Assembly (NCBI GenBank): GCA_036381275.1
Contig: DASVDC010000143.1
Coordinates: forward strand, 160,988 to 224,987
Reading direction: 5' to 3'
DNA length: 64,000 nt
Source: UBA7803 sp036381275
Lineage (GTDB): Bacteria; Pseudomonadota; Gammaproteobacteria; Pseudomonadales; Azotimanducaceae
The stretch's first letter is position 1, and each line of letters opens with the position of its first letter. Shown here one piece after another: positions 16,779 to 25,944 of this stretch. A program made the position numbers and the translations under genes. The notes under the pieces are model-generated. The model was not told the DNA's origin and did not search any database. It worked only from the letters and a program-made list of their open reading frames with translations.

Positions 16779-18464
16779 TCAGCCGGAACCGCTCGGCTCC
16801 GAGTACTCGTCGAGTTCGCGGGCGCTCGGCGCCCGGCGCGACGGCAGTGAGCCCGTCTGGCGCTCGATCAGGCGCCGAACCCTGGGGCCGCCTGGGCCCC
16901 GGTGCAGCGCGCGCACCCGTTCGGCGACGATCGCGTCGTCCTGGGTCAGCCGGCTGTTGTGCCGCACGTAGTCGAGCCAGGTCGGCAGCTCGAAGCGCTC
17001 GATCCACAGCTGCGGCTCGTGCAGGTCGCGCATCAGGCGCCAGTTGCGGGCGCCGTCGCGCCGGCGGATACGGCGCCGCTCGGCCATCGCGCGCAGGAAC
17101 TCGAGGGTGTCCTCCTCGCGGATCTCGTACTCGATCAGCACCACCACGGGGCCGCTGCGGCGCTTGATCGGCAGCGCGGTGTCGGGCTCCTCCCACTGCC
17201 GGAGCGGATCGAGATTCACGCTCTCGGCCGGCGCGAGCGGCAGCCAGCGTCCCACTGCCGCGCAGACGAGCAGCAGCGCGCCGGCCTGGAGCAGCGCCAC
17301 CGTCAGCCCTTCGGCCGCGGCCGAGGCGCCCCACAACCAGCTTCCGCCGGCCATCCCGCCGAACGCGGCCATCTGATACAGCGACAGCGCGCGTCCGACC
17401 ACCCAGCGCGGCGCCGACATCTGCACGGTCACGTTGAACGTGGACAGCGCGAGCACCCAGCCGGCACCCGCGAGCAGGAACGCACCGAGGGTCGGCAGCA
17501 GCCAGCGGCTCGAGCCGGCCACGGCCACCGCGAGCGCGAACGCGACGCACGACCAGCGCACGATGCCTTCGGTGGAGAGCCGGTAGCGCAGCCGCGGTGT
17601 TGCGAACGCGCCGAGCACCGCGCCCACCCCGAACGCGCCGAGCATCAGCCCGTAGGTCACCGGCCCGCCGCGGATCAGGTCGCGGGCCACCAGCGGCATC
17701 AGCGCCAGCGCCGAGCTGGCGCCGGCGCCGAACAGCGCGCTGCGCACCAGCACCATCCGGATCGCCGGCGACATCGCCACGTAGCGCAGCCCCGCCGCCA
17801 TCGCGATGCGCAGCGTTTCCGGCGGCAGCAGCTCCGTCCGCGGCGGTGGCCGCCACCGGAGCAGCACGCCGATCAGCCCGACGTAGCTGACGGCGTTGAT
17901 CGCGAACGCGGTGGCCGCGCCGGCCGCGGCGACGATCGCGCCGCCGATCGCGGGACCGACGCTGCGCGCCATGTTGAAGCCCATGCTGTTCAGCGCCACC
18001 GCTTCCGGCAGGTCCCGGCGCGGCACCATGTCGCCCACCGAGGCCTGCCACGCCGGCGCGTTGAACGCGCCGCCGACCCCGATCAGGAACGTGAACAGCA
18101 GCAGGAACCAGGGGGTGATCAGCCCGTGCCAGGTCACCAGCGCGAGCGCGACCGACACCGCCAGCATGAACGTCTGCGACGCGATCATGAGCTTGCGGCG
18201 GTCGCGGTTGTCCGCGAGCGCGCCGGCCACCAGCGACAGCAGCATGATCGGCAGCGTCGTGGAAGCCTGCACCAGCGCCACCATGTGCGCCGAATCGGCG
18301 ATCGACGTCATCAGCCAGGAGGCGCCGACGGACTGGATCAGCCCGCCGAGGTTCGAGGCCATGCTGGCGAGCCAGACCGCCCGGAAGATCCGGTGCTCGC
18401 GCAGCGGCGTCAGCGCTGACTTCGGGCGCTCGCCGGCCGCGGATTGCTGCTCGGTGGATGCCAT
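16779..18464 (-). CDS. MFS exporter with C-terminal ABM-like domain
   Basis: Residues of about 20-420 form a 12-helix major facilitator of the MFS_3 (enterobactin-exporter-like) group, with the loop ADNRDRRKLM between helices 2 and 3. After a linker, residues of about 440-520 (VVVLIEYEIREEDTLEFLRA onward) look like an antibiotic biosynthesis monooxygenase-type ferredoxin-fold domain. This fusion recurs in proteobacteria; substrates are unknown. I prefer ATG 18464 (561 residues) over the TTG three codons upstream. It is convergent with the HlyD gene, 18 bases apart, and probably not part of that locus. Confidence 0.82.
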   Translation of the reverse strand: MASTEQQSAAGERPKSALTPLREHRIFRAVWLASMASNLGGLIQSVGASWLMTSIADSAHMVALVQASTTLPIMLLSLVAGALADNRDRRKLMIASQTFMLAVSVALALVTWHGLITPWFLLLFTFLIGVGGAFNAPAWQASVGDMVPRRDLPEAVALNSMGFNMARSVGPAIGGAIVAAAGAATAFAINAVSYVGLIGVLLRWRPPPRTELLPPETLRIAMAAGLRYVAMSPAIRMVLVRSALFGAGASSALALMPLVARDLIRGGPVTYGLMLGAFGVGAVLGAFATPRLRYRLSTEGIVRWSCVAFALAVAVAGSSRWLLPTLGAFLLAGAGWVLALSTFNVTVQMSAPRWVVGRALSLYQMAAFGGMAGGSWLWGASAAAEGLTVALLQAGALLLVCAAVGRWLPLAPAESVNLDPLRQWEEPDTALPIKRRSGPVVVLIEYEIREEDTLEFLRAMAERRRIRRRDGARNWRLMRDLHEPQLWIERFELPTWLDYVRHNSRLTQDDAIVAERVRALHRGPGGPRVRRLIERQTGSLPSRRAPSARELDEYSEPSGSG

Positions 18465-18519
18465 TCGCGTCAATCAGTCCATGGATGCGCCGGCCTTCCG
18501 ATCGCGCCGCGCGGCGGCG

Positions 18520-19155
18520 TCACGGCTCGGCGGGTTCCCCTCGAGCGGGGCTCGGGCAGGGATGTTTCGCGTCGCGGGTGTCGCAGACCCGGATACCTCC
18601 GAGGTGTGCCGACCATTCGGCCATCTCCTGGGCCGTCAGCAGCGACGCGCCGCCTTCCGCCGGCGGCGCCCGCAGCCGCCGGGTGATCACGTAGAACCGT
18701 TCGTTGCCCTGAATCGCCTTGGCCATCACCACCTGGCCGAGCTCGGCGTCCTTGAACTTCGTGCAGATCATCAGGCGCACCGAGGTCGGATAGCCGTTCT
18801 CGTAGCCGGACGAGATGTTGCTGTCCTCGAAACCGTCGCAGCGCTCCGCGAGATCACGGCTGACGCCGCGCACGAACTCGATCGGATCGGGCAGCGGATC
18901 GCCGCTCTGCGCCTCGAACGTCAGGCGCTCGAGACGCTGTTCGCCGGCGTCGGGCGGTCCGTACTCCGCCATCCGCAGCATCGGCGTCTGCATCGCGCCC
19001 TGTTCCTGCCAGCCGTCGGGCGGCGCCGCGAGCAGCAGCTCGCCGGTCGGCGCGTCCTCGCCGCCGGCCGGCGCGGCCGCGCCGCACGCGGCGAAGAGCG
19101 CCGGGACGAGCCACGCGAGGCGCGCGCGGTACCGCGGTCGCCGCGGCTTCGCCAT
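18520..19155 (-). CDS. secreted protein of unknown function
   Basis: This 211-residue protein has an N-terminal signal-like segment: basic residues 1-12, then a hydrophobic stretch ending FAACGAAAPAG. The Cys could be a lipidation site, although the -3 Phe makes a poor lipobox. The rest is mixed alpha/beta with single cysteines at scattered places and a GYPTSVRLMICTKF block. I recognise no family. The start overlaps the stop of the cyclase gene as TGATG, so it is translated with that gene and may assist it in the periplasm. Confidence 0.62.
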   Translation of the reverse strand: MAKPRRPRYRARLAWLVPALFAACGAAAPAGGEDAPTGELLLAAPPDGWQEQGAMQTPMLRMAEYGPPDAGEQRLERLTFEAQSGDPLPDPIEFVRGVSRDLAERCDGFEDSNISSGYENGYPTSVRLMICTKFKDAELGQVVMAKAIQGNERFYVITRRLRAPPAEGGASLLTAQEMAEWSAHLGGIRVCDTRDAKHPCPSPARGEPAEP

Positions 19156-20096
19156 CAGTGGATCGCCACCGGGTTGATGATCGCCTGCACCGAACCGACG
19201 AAGCGGGGCTGTCCGAGCACGAACAGGAACTCGTACACCCCGTCGGCCGCGAGGCCCCGGGTGTCCATGTTCTCCAGGATGTAGACGCCGTTCTTCGCGA
19301 GCAACTCCGGGTGCACCGGGAACAGCATCTCGGGATCCTCGTGCGGAATCACCTCCACCGCCCAGCTGTCCGCGCCGACGGCGACCACGCCGAGCCCGGC
19401 CAGATGGCGGGCGCCGTCGAGGCCGAGGCCCGGCTCGCCGGACATGAACCGCTTCGAATCGGAGTCCGCGACGTTCAGCCAGCCGGTGTGGAACAGCACC
19501 ACGTCGCCGCGCTCGATGGTCACGCCCTGCGCCTTCGCGGCGGCCTCGATCTCCGCGCGGTTGAACACGGTGCCGGGCTCGAGCACGTCGCGGCCGAGAT
19601 GCTTCGCCATGTCGAGCAGCACGCCGCGGGTCACGATCGGCGGGATCTCGTGGGTGGAGTAGCGGGTCAGGCCGTTCGGCCTGACGAACTCGCTCGCATG
19701 CAGGCCGTTGTAGTAGCGGTGCTCGATGCCCATGTGGCCGAGGCCGTCGAGCTGGCTGCCGATCCCCATATAGGTGAACAGCAGATCGTCGTTGCCGACC
19801 GCGCGGTTGCTGCCGATCGGCTGCCCGGTGCCGTCGTCGAGCTGCAGCACGGTGATCGAGTACTTGCGCGGCGGGTAGGCGGGCGAGTCCGGTCCGGTCG
19901 GCACGCCGAGGGCGTACGTTTTGCCGGTCTTCACCAGCCGCGCGGCCTGCAGCACCTTCTCCGCCGACAGGTTGTTCACCGCGCCGAGGGTGTCGTCCGC
20001 CCCGTAGCGTGACGGGTACCAACTCGCCGGTTCTGCCGCCATCGCGCCGGCGCCGAGCACGCCGAGCACGGCTCCGGTGACGAGCCACTGTCTCAT
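19155..20096 (-). CDS. cyclase-family metal-dependent hydrolase, exported
   Basis: This 313-residue protein has a cleavable signal peptide (about 1-21, ending GAMAAEP) and a cyclase (kynurenine-formamidase-like) fold. The metal-binding block reads GSQLDGLGH, a known variant of the family's GTHxDxPxH pattern. WLNVADSD, VGADSWAVEV and NMDTRGL blocks fit the rest of the domain. It should hydrolyse an amide, ester or lactone in the periplasm; the substrate is unknown. The gene is followed, with a one-base stop/start overlap, by a small exported protein of unknown function. Confidence 0.82.
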   Translation of the reverse strand: MRQWLVTGAVLGVLGAGAMAAEPASWYPSRYGADDTLGAVNNLSAEKVLQAARLVKTGKTYALGVPTGPDSPAYPPRKYSITVLQLDDGTGQPIGSNRAVGNDDLLFTYMGIGSQLDGLGHMGIEHRYYNGLHASEFVRPNGLTRYSTHEIPPIVTRGVLLDMAKHLGRDVLEPGTVFNRAEIEAAAKAQGVTIERGDVVLFHTGWLNVADSDSKRFMSGEPGLGLDGARHLAGLGVVAVGADSWAVEVIPHEDPEMLFPVHPELLAKNGVYILENMDTRGLAADGVYEFLFVLGQPRFVGSVQAIINPVAIH

Positions 20097-20117
20097 CGTT
20101 CCTCCTCCCCTGTGGTT

Positions 20118-21518
20118 TCAGTTCCTCGCGATCCGCTCCGGCAGCTTGCGATAGATTCCGCCGAAGCTGCCGTTGCTCATGATCACCACGTGCCGGCGCT
20201 TCGGCGGCAGCGCCGCCACCGCGTCGATCAGCCGGTCCAGGTCGTCGAACTGCCGGGCGGGAATCACGCTGTGCTGCACGACCTCGGACAGGTCCCACTT
20301 GATGTTGTCGCCGCGAAACCAGAACACCTGGTCCGCCGCCGCGCAGCAGGTGGTCAAGTCGTGGCGCAGCGTGCCGAGCGACATGGTATGCGAACGCGGC
20401 TCCACCACCGCGACGATCTCGTCGTTGCCGACCCGCCGGCGCAGCCCCTGCAGCGTGGTGCGGATCGCGGTCGGGTGGTGCGCGAAGTCGTCGTAGACGA
20501 ACGTGTCGCCGATCTGCGCGATCAGCTCGAGCCGCCGGGTGACGCCCTCGAAACGCGCGAGCGCCTCGAGCGCCTGCGCCGGCGGCACGCCCGCGTGCCG
20601 CGCCGCCGCCACCGCGGCGAGCGCGTTGCGCACGTTGTGCTCGCCGACCAGTCCCCAGCTCACCGTGCCGATCAGCGTATCGCCCAGATGCACCTCGAAG
20701 CCGCTGCCGTCCGGGCTGATCCGTTCGGCGTGCCAGCGCTGGCCGTTGTCGCGCTCGTGGGGCTGGGCGCGCATGTGGTGGGCGCCGAAGCGCTCGATCG
20801 GCGTCCAGCAGCCCTGCGCGAGCACCTCGTTCACGGCGTCGTCGTCGGTGGGCGCGATCACCAGCCCGCCGCCCGGCACGGTGCGCAGCAGATGGTGGAA
20901 CTGGGTCTGGATCGCCGCGAGGTCCGGGAAGATGTCGGCGTGATCGTGCTCCAGGTTGTTCACGATCAGCGTGCGCGGACGGTAGTGCACGAACTTGGAG
21001 CGCCGGTCGAAGTAGGAGGTGTCGTACTCGTCCGCCTCGACCACGAAGAACGGTTCCCGGCCGAGCCGCGCGGAGCGGCCGAAGTTCTTCGGCACCCCGC
21101 CGATCAGGAAACCCGGCTCGAGCCCCGCGTGCTCGAGAATCCAGGCGAGCAGGCTCGCGGTGGTGGTCTTGCCGTGGGTGCCCGAGGCCGCGAGTACCCA
21201 GCGTCCCGGCAGCACGTGACGGCCGAGCCATTCGGCGCCCGACGTGTAGGGCAGCCCCCGCTCCAGCACGTACTCCACCCCCGGATGGCCGCGGGGCAGG
21301 CCGGCGTTGCCGATCACCACGAGATCTGGGGCGGGCTCGAGCTGCGCGGGGTCGAAGCCCTCGAACACCTCGACGTCGGCGGCGGCGAGCTGATCGCTCA
21401 TCGGCGGGTAGAGCGCCTTGTCCGAGCCCGACACGCGATAGCCGAGCTCGCGGGCGAGCTGCGCGAGGCTGCCCATCAGGGTGCCGCCGATGCCGAGGAA
21501 GTAGACGTGGGTGGTCAT
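20118..21518 (-). CDS. mpl: UDP-N-acetylmuramate:L-Ala-gamma-D-Glu-meso-DAP ligase
   Basis: This 466-residue protein starts with the Mur-ligase N-terminal loop (VYFLGIGGTLMGSLA). The ATP loop SGTHGKTTTASLL is at about 114-126, followed by VEADEYDTSYFD, the NNLEHDHADIF metal/substrate block and DDFAHHPTAIR in the C-terminal domain. Mpl joins recovered murein tripeptide to UDP-MurNAc, the direct recycling route in gram-negative bacteria. Together with amgK and murU elsewhere in this window it gives a cell-wall salvage set. The next minus-strand gene, a membrane protein, lies 40 bases upstream. Confidence 0.95.
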   Translation of the reverse strand: MTTHVYFLGIGGTLMGSLAQLARELGYRVSGSDKALYPPMSDQLAAADVEVFEGFDPAQLEPAPDLVVIGNAGLPRGHPGVEYVLERGLPYTSGAEWLGRHVLPGRWVLAASGTHGKTTTASLLAWILEHAGLEPGFLIGGVPKNFGRSARLGREPFFVVEADEYDTSYFDRRSKFVHYRPRTLIVNNLEHDHADIFPDLAAIQTQFHHLLRTVPGGGLVIAPTDDDAVNEVLAQGCWTPIERFGAHHMRAQPHERDNGQRWHAERISPDGSGFEVHLGDTLIGTVSWGLVGEHNVRNALAAVAAARHAGVPPAQALEALARFEGVTRRLELIAQIGDTFVYDDFAHHPTAIRTTLQGLRRRVGNDEIVAVVEPRSHTMSLGTLRHDLTTCCAAADQVFWFRGDNIKWDLSEVVQHSVIPARQFDDLDRLIDAVAALPPKRRHVVIMSNGSFGGIYRKLPERIARN

Positions 21519-21558
21519 CCGCCGAGGAGTCTCCGGGCCGGGTGGCTCAAGATTACCC

Positions 21559-22062
21559 TCATTGCCCGGTCGCGACCTGTCCCATGATCACGCTCATCAG
21601 CGAAATGCCCATCGCCACGCCGATCCCGACGGGTAGCTGCGTCTGCAGCGCCCGGTGCAGGATGAAGCCGGCCACCGCCACCGACCAGATCATGAACGCG
21701 AGCAGCACGAGACTCACCGCCGCGCTGCCGAAGAGCCTGACCACCGGCAGCACCAGCGCCAGGCACCCGGTGATCAGCAGGTCGCAGCCGAGCACCGCGG
21801 TGATGGTGGTCAGGAACCGCTGGCCGAGGTTCTTGAACGACAGCGCGAGCATGATCAGCGCGGCGTTGGTGCTCTGTCCGACCACCACGGAGGTGAGCGT
21901 CTGCACCGGATCGATCTCGTCGGAGAGACCCAGCGACACCAGCGTGCTGCACGTGACGTTGGCAACCACCACCAGCGTGACGAACCAGCCGTAAGTCGGA
22001 ACGTACGCCGGGCTCTGCCGCAGCAGGCAGATCTGCCAGAACAGGTTGAGGATCGGCTTCAT
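21559..22062 (-). CDS. integral membrane protein, function unknown
   Basis: This 167-residue protein has four to five membrane helices (about 22-45, 62-80, 85-110, 113-135 and 145-163). A short cytoplasmic N-terminus precedes them (MKPILNLFWQICLLRQSP). There are no charged catalytic motifs. It resembles conserved small membrane proteins sometimes found beside cell-wall genes in gammaproteobacteria, but I cannot name the family. The start at 22062 leaves 141 bases to the divergent pfp gene, where promoters for both should lie. Its stop is 40 bases from the mpl start, so it may be co-transcribed with mpl. Confidence 0.6.
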   Translation of the reverse strand: MKPILNLFWQICLLRQSPAYVPTYGWFVTLVVVANVTCSTLVSLGLSDEIDPVQTLTSVVVGQSTNAALIMLALSFKNLGQRFLTTITAVLGCDLLITGCLALVLPVVRLFGSAAVSLVLLAFMIWSVAVAGFILHRALQTQLPVGIGVAMGISLMSVIMGQVATGQ

Positions 22063-22203
22063 GACCTTTTCGCACGGCTTGCATCCGGACGCCCCGCCCG
22101 CCGACGGGCCGGCCGCAGGACCGGAAATTGTCGCACAAATCGTTCCCTTCGCGGAAAATGGCGCGCCGGAATCGAGTCCGTGCAGTGCAAGGAGTTGGTG
22201 ACC

Positions 22204-23463
22204 ATGGCGAAAGCCAACGCGTTCTACGCTCAGTCCGGCGGAGTGACCGCCGTGATCAACGCCAGTGCCTGCGGTGTGATCGAGACCGCGCGCCAGCACC
22301 GGGACAGGATCGGTAAGGTCTATGCCGGGCGCAACGGCATCCTCGGCGCGCTCACCGAGGAGCTGATCGACACCAGCCGCGAATCGGCGAAGACCATCGC
22401 CGCGCTGCGCCACACCCCGGGCGGCGCGTTCGGCTCGTGCCGCTACAAGTTGAAGAGCCTCGAGGAGAACCGGCGCCAGTACGAGCGGCTGATCGAGGTG
22501 TTCCGCGCGCACGACATCCGCTACTTCTTCTACAACGGCGGCGGCGATTCCCAGGACACCGCGCACAAGGTGTCGCAGCTCTCCACCGCGATGGACTTCC
22601 CGATCACCTGCATCGGGATACCGAAGACGGTGGACAACGATCTGCCGCACACCGATTGCTGCCCCGGCTTCGGCTCGGTGGCGAAGTACGTCGCGGTCTC
22701 CACCCGGGAAGCCGGCCTCGACGTGGCCTCGATGTACGGCACGTCGACGAAGGTCTTCATACTGGAAGTGATGGGCCGGCACGCCGGCTGGATCGCGGCC
22801 GCCGCGGGGCTCGCCGCGGAGCAGCCGGGCGACCCGCCGCACGTGATCCTGATGCCCGAGGTGCCGTTCGACCGCGAGCGCTTCCTCGCCCGGGTACGCG
22901 AGAGCGTGCAGGAATTCGGCTACTGCGTGGTGGTCGCGTCCGAGGGCACGCAGCACGCGGACGGCACCTTCCTCGCGGACGCGGGCACCAAGGACGCGTT
23001 CGGCCATACCCAGCTCGGCGGCGTGGCGCCGTACCTGGCGCAGATGATCCGCGACGAGCTCGGCTACAAGTACCACTGGGCGGTGGCCGACTATCTGCAG
23101 CGCGCCGCGCGGCACCTCGCGTCCGCGACCGACGTGGAGCAGGCGTACGCGGTCGGCAAGGCGGCGGTGGAATTCGCGCTCGCCGGCAAGAACGCCGTGA
23201 TGCCCACCATCGTGCGCAAGAGGGACAAGCCCTACCGCTGGACGGTGGGAGAAGTGCCCCTCTCCGAGGTCGCGAACGTGGAACGCAAGATGCCGAAGAA
23301 CTACATCACCCGCGACGGCTTCGGCATCACCGAGGCGGCGCGCACCTACCTCGCGCCGCTGATCGCCGGCGAGGACCCGCCGCCGTACCGGAACGGCCTG
23401 CCGCAGTACGCGCGGCTGAAGCACGTGCTGGTGCCGAAGAAGCTGCCGTCGTTCGAGCCGTGA
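22204..23463 (+). CDS. pfp: pyrophosphate-dependent 6-phosphofructokinase
   Basis: This 419-residue PFK-fold protein is marked as the PPi-using type. The phosphoryl-donor loop reads GGGDSQDTA (about 103-111), with Asp in the position where ATP-PFK has Gly, and the substrate loop reads PKTVDND with Lys. MGRHAGW and SEGT blocks complete the active site. It reversibly interconverts fructose-6-phosphate and fructose-1,6-bisphosphate using PPi, so it can serve glycolysis or gluconeogenesis. A ribosome site AAGGAG precedes ATG 22204. The gene for a membrane pyrophosphatase lies convergently downstream, a coupling also seen in methanotrophs. Confidence 0.92.
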   Translation: MAKANAFYAQSGGVTAVINASACGVIETARQHRDRIGKVYAGRNGILGALTEELIDTSRESAKTIAALRHTPGGAFGSCRYKLKSLEENRRQYERLIEVFRAHDIRYFFYNGGGDSQDTAHKVSQLSTAMDFPITCIGIPKTVDNDLPHTDCCPGFGSVAKYVAVSTREAGLDVASMYGTSTKVFILEVMGRHAGWIAAAAGLAAEQPGDPPHVILMPEVPFDRERFLARVRESVQEFGYCVVVASEGTQHADGTFLADAGTKDAFGHTQLGGVAPYLAQMIRDELGYKYHWAVADYLQRAARHLASATDVEQAYAVGKAAVEFALAGKNAVMPTIVRKRDKPYRWTVGEVPLSEVANVERKMPKNYITRDGFGITEAARTYLAPLIAGEDPPPYRNGLPQYARLKHVLVPKKLPSFEP

Positions 23464-23753
23464 GCGGAAGGCTTCGACTCATCGCGGTGGCGACGGCGGT
23501 GCTGACCGCGCTGGCCGGCTGCGCCGGCACCGGGGCGGTGCGGCAGAATCCCGACGGCACGCTCAGCATCGACTGCGCGGGCGGCTACCACGACTGGAGC
23601 CGCTGCCACGCGCGCGCCGCCGATGCCTGCGGCCGCGCCGGCTACGAGATCGTCGCGCGCCTCAGCAACGAGGGCAGCTCCGGGGTCGGCGTGCGGGACT
23701 GGTCGGTCGGGGGCAGCGAGGTGGCGCGCACGCTGGTGGTGCGCTGCCGATGA
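23460..23753 (+). CDS. small lipoprotein of unknown function
   Basis: This 97-residue predicted protein has a GTG start overlapping the pfp stop (GTGA). The N-terminus has a signal segment ending in a lipobox, LAGC, so Cys20 should be lipidated. The mature part has four further cysteines (SIDCAGGYHDWSRC, ADACG, VVRC) that could form two disulfides. The family is not recognised, though Cys-rich small outer-membrane lipoproteins of this size are common. Coupling to pfp suggests co-translation, but no shared function is evident. A REP-type hairpin follows directly. Confidence 0.62.
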   Translation: MSGRLRLIAVATAVLTALAGCAGTGAVRQNPDGTLSIDCAGGYHDWSRCHARAADACGRAGYEIVARLSNEGSSGVGVRDWSVGGSEVARTLVVRCR

Positions 23754-23763
23754 GTCGGCTGCT

Positions 23764-23826
23764 GTGGGAGCGGCCTCCGACCGCGAATTCCCGATCCGAG
23801 AATTCGCGGCCGGAGGCCGCTCCCAC
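23764..23826. repeat. REP-type palindrome
   Basis: Two 27-base arms (23764-23790 and 23800-23826) form an inverted repeat with one mismatch and a 9-base loop. Each arm begins GTGGGAGCGGCCTCC or its complement, the motif shared by the palindromes at 47260, 56304 and 62675. It lies between the convergent lipoprotein and hppA genes and may end both transcripts. The motif matches the REP families common in Pseudomonas and Xanthomonadales-like genomes. Confidence 0.85.
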
Positions 23827-23840
23827 ACGAAGGTCAGAGG

Positions 23841-25871
23841 TCAGGACAGCAACGGCGCGATCACCAGGCTGACGATCGCCATCACGTTGATCAGGATGTT
23901 CATGCTCGGGCCCGAGGTGTCCTTGAACGGATCCCCCACCGTGTCGCCCACCACCGCGGCGGCGTGAACGTCGGAACCCTTGCCGCCGAGGTTGCCCTTC
24001 TCGACGTGCTTCTTCGCGTTGTCCCAGGCACCGCCGGCGTTCGCCATCGTCAGCGCGAGCAGCACGCAGCCGAGCAGGCCGCCGCCGAGCACGCCGCCGA
24101 GCGTTGCCGGGCCGAGGCCGAAGCCGACGATCGGCGGTACCGCGACCGCGATCGTCCCCGGAATCAGCATCCGCCGCAGCGCCGCCCGGGTGGCGATGTC
24201 CACGCACTTCGCGGTATCGGGCTCGGCCTTGCCCTCGAGCAGGCCGGGAATCTCACGGAACTGACGACGGATCTCCGTGATCATTTCCATCGCCGCGTCG
24301 CCCACCGCGGTCATCGTGATCGACGCGATCAGGAACGGGATGATGCCGCCGATGAACAGCCCGATCAGCACGTTCGGATCGCCCAGGTACAGCGTGAAGT
24401 CCGGCAGGTTGGCGCGCACCGTCTCGACGTAAGCGGCGATGATCGCGAGCGCCGCGAGCGCCGCGGCGCCGATCGCGAAGCCCTTGCCGATCGCGGCGGT
24501 GGTGTTGCCGAGCTCGTCCAGCGAGTCGGTGATCCGGCGGGTCTCCGGCCCGAGGCCGCTCATCTCGGCGATGCCGCCGGCGTTGTCCGCGACCGGGCCG
24601 TAAGCGTCGATCGCCATCGTGATGCCGACGGTCGCGAGCATGCCGACCGCCGCGATGCCGACGCCGTAGAGGCCCGCGAGCTGCGTCGACACGAAGATGA
24701 TCGCGCAGATGCCGAGCAGCGGGATCGCCACCGACTGCATGCCCACCGCGAGCCCGGTGATCATCACGGTGGCGGGGCCGGTCTTGCCGGCTTCCGCGAT
24801 CCGCACCACCGGGCGGGCCGAGGTGTAGTACTCGGTGACCAGGCCGATCAGGATGCCGCCGACGGAGCCCGCGATCACCGACCACCACAGGCCCGTGGCG
24901 AGGCCGAAATACTGAATCACGAAGTAGGCGAGGATGATGAACAGTACCGGTGCGCCGATGGTGCCGAAGCGCAGCGCCGCGGCGGGCTCGCGGTCGGACA
25001 TCATCCGCACCAGCACGATGCCGAGGATCGAGCAGACGAGACCGGTGGACGCGAGCAGCAGCGGCAACCCCATCAGCGCGGCCCGCGATTCCCCGTCGTC
25101 GGCGATGCCCGGCGTCAAGTCGCCGAGCAGCGACATGCTGAGCGTCGACGCGATCGCGATGGTCGCGATCATCGCGCCGCAGTAGCTCTCGAAGATGTCG
25201 GAACCCATCCCGGCCACGTCGCCGACGTTGTCACCCACGTTGTCCGCGATCACGCCGGGGTTGCGCGGGTCGTCCTCCGGAATGCCGGCTTCCACCTTGC
25301 CGACCAGGTCCGCACCGACGTCGGCGCTCTTGGTGTAGATGCCGCCGCCGACCCGCGAGAACAGCGCGACCGTCGACGCGCCCATGCCGAAGCCGTGGAT
25401 GTTGTGCGCGGTTTCCGGGTCGCCGCCGAACAGGAGGTACAGCGAGCCGAGCCCGAGCAGCCCCATCGAGGCCACGGTGAGCCCCATGATCGAGCCGCCG
25501 AAGAACGCCACCGACAGCGCCGCCGCGGGCCCCGACGCGGCCGCTGCGGTGGTGGTGCGGACGTTCGCCTTGGTGGCCGTGTACATGCCGATCCAGCCCG
25601 CCAGCGCCGAGGAGAGTGCGCCCACCAGGTACGCCAAAGCCGTTCCGAACCCGAGAAACAGGTACAGCAGCACGATCAGCACCAGTGCGAAGCCGCCGAG
25701 CATGGTGTACTCGCGCCGCATGAAGACCATCGCGCCGAGGTGGATGGTGTCACCGATCTTCTTGACCTTGTCGGTCCCCTCGCTGAAGCGCGTGACCAGG
25801 CCGTAGATGATTCCCGCGATCAGCAGTCCGGCGATACCGAACAGCGGCGGTATCAGCATGCTATCTATCAT
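23841..25871 (-). CDS. hppA: membrane-bound pyrophosphatase, K+-stimulated type
   Basis: This 676-residue, about 16-helix protein is an ion-pumping inorganic pyrophosphatase. The PPi and metal site is seen in DVGADLVGKVE (about 184-194), NPGVIADNVGDNVGD (about 204-218) and DAYGPVADNAGG (about 422-433). The potassium signature near 455-464 reads GNTTAAIGKG. Ala at the diagnostic place marks the K+-stimulated group, whose members pump Na+ or H+; K+-independent enzymes have Lys there. It converts cytosolic PPi energy into an ion gradient. It is convergent with pfp and downstream of DUF2333 on the same strand. Confidence 0.93.
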   Translation of the reverse strand: MIDSMLIPPLFGIAGLLIAGIIYGLVTRFSEGTDKVKKIGDTIHLGAMVFMRREYTMLGGFALVLIVLLYLFLGFGTALAYLVGALSSALAGWIGMYTATKANVRTTTAAAASGPAAALSVAFFGGSIMGLTVASMGLLGLGSLYLLFGGDPETAHNIHGFGMGASTVALFSRVGGGIYTKSADVGADLVGKVEAGIPEDDPRNPGVIADNVGDNVGDVAGMGSDIFESYCGAMIATIAIASTLSMSLLGDLTPGIADDGESRAALMGLPLLLASTGLVCSILGIVLVRMMSDREPAAALRFGTIGAPVLFIILAYFVIQYFGLATGLWWSVIAGSVGGILIGLVTEYYTSARPVVRIAEAGKTGPATVMITGLAVGMQSVAIPLLGICAIIFVSTQLAGLYGVGIAAVGMLATVGITMAIDAYGPVADNAGGIAEMSGLGPETRRITDSLDELGNTTAAIGKGFAIGAAALAALAIIAAYVETVRANLPDFTLYLGDPNVLIGLFIGGIIPFLIASITMTAVGDAAMEMITEIRRQFREIPGLLEGKAEPDTAKCVDIATRAALRRMLIPGTIAVAVPPIVGFGLGPATLGGVLGGGLLGCVLLALTMANAGGAWDNAKKHVEKGNLGGKGSDVHAAAVVGDTVGDPFKDTSGPSMNILINVMAIVSLVIAPLLS

Positions 25872-25944
25872 TGACGTCCCCTAGCTGATGGAAGCTCTCG
25901 GCCGGCGCCCGCTTCGAGTTCTCGTTGGCGCCGTACCGACCCCT

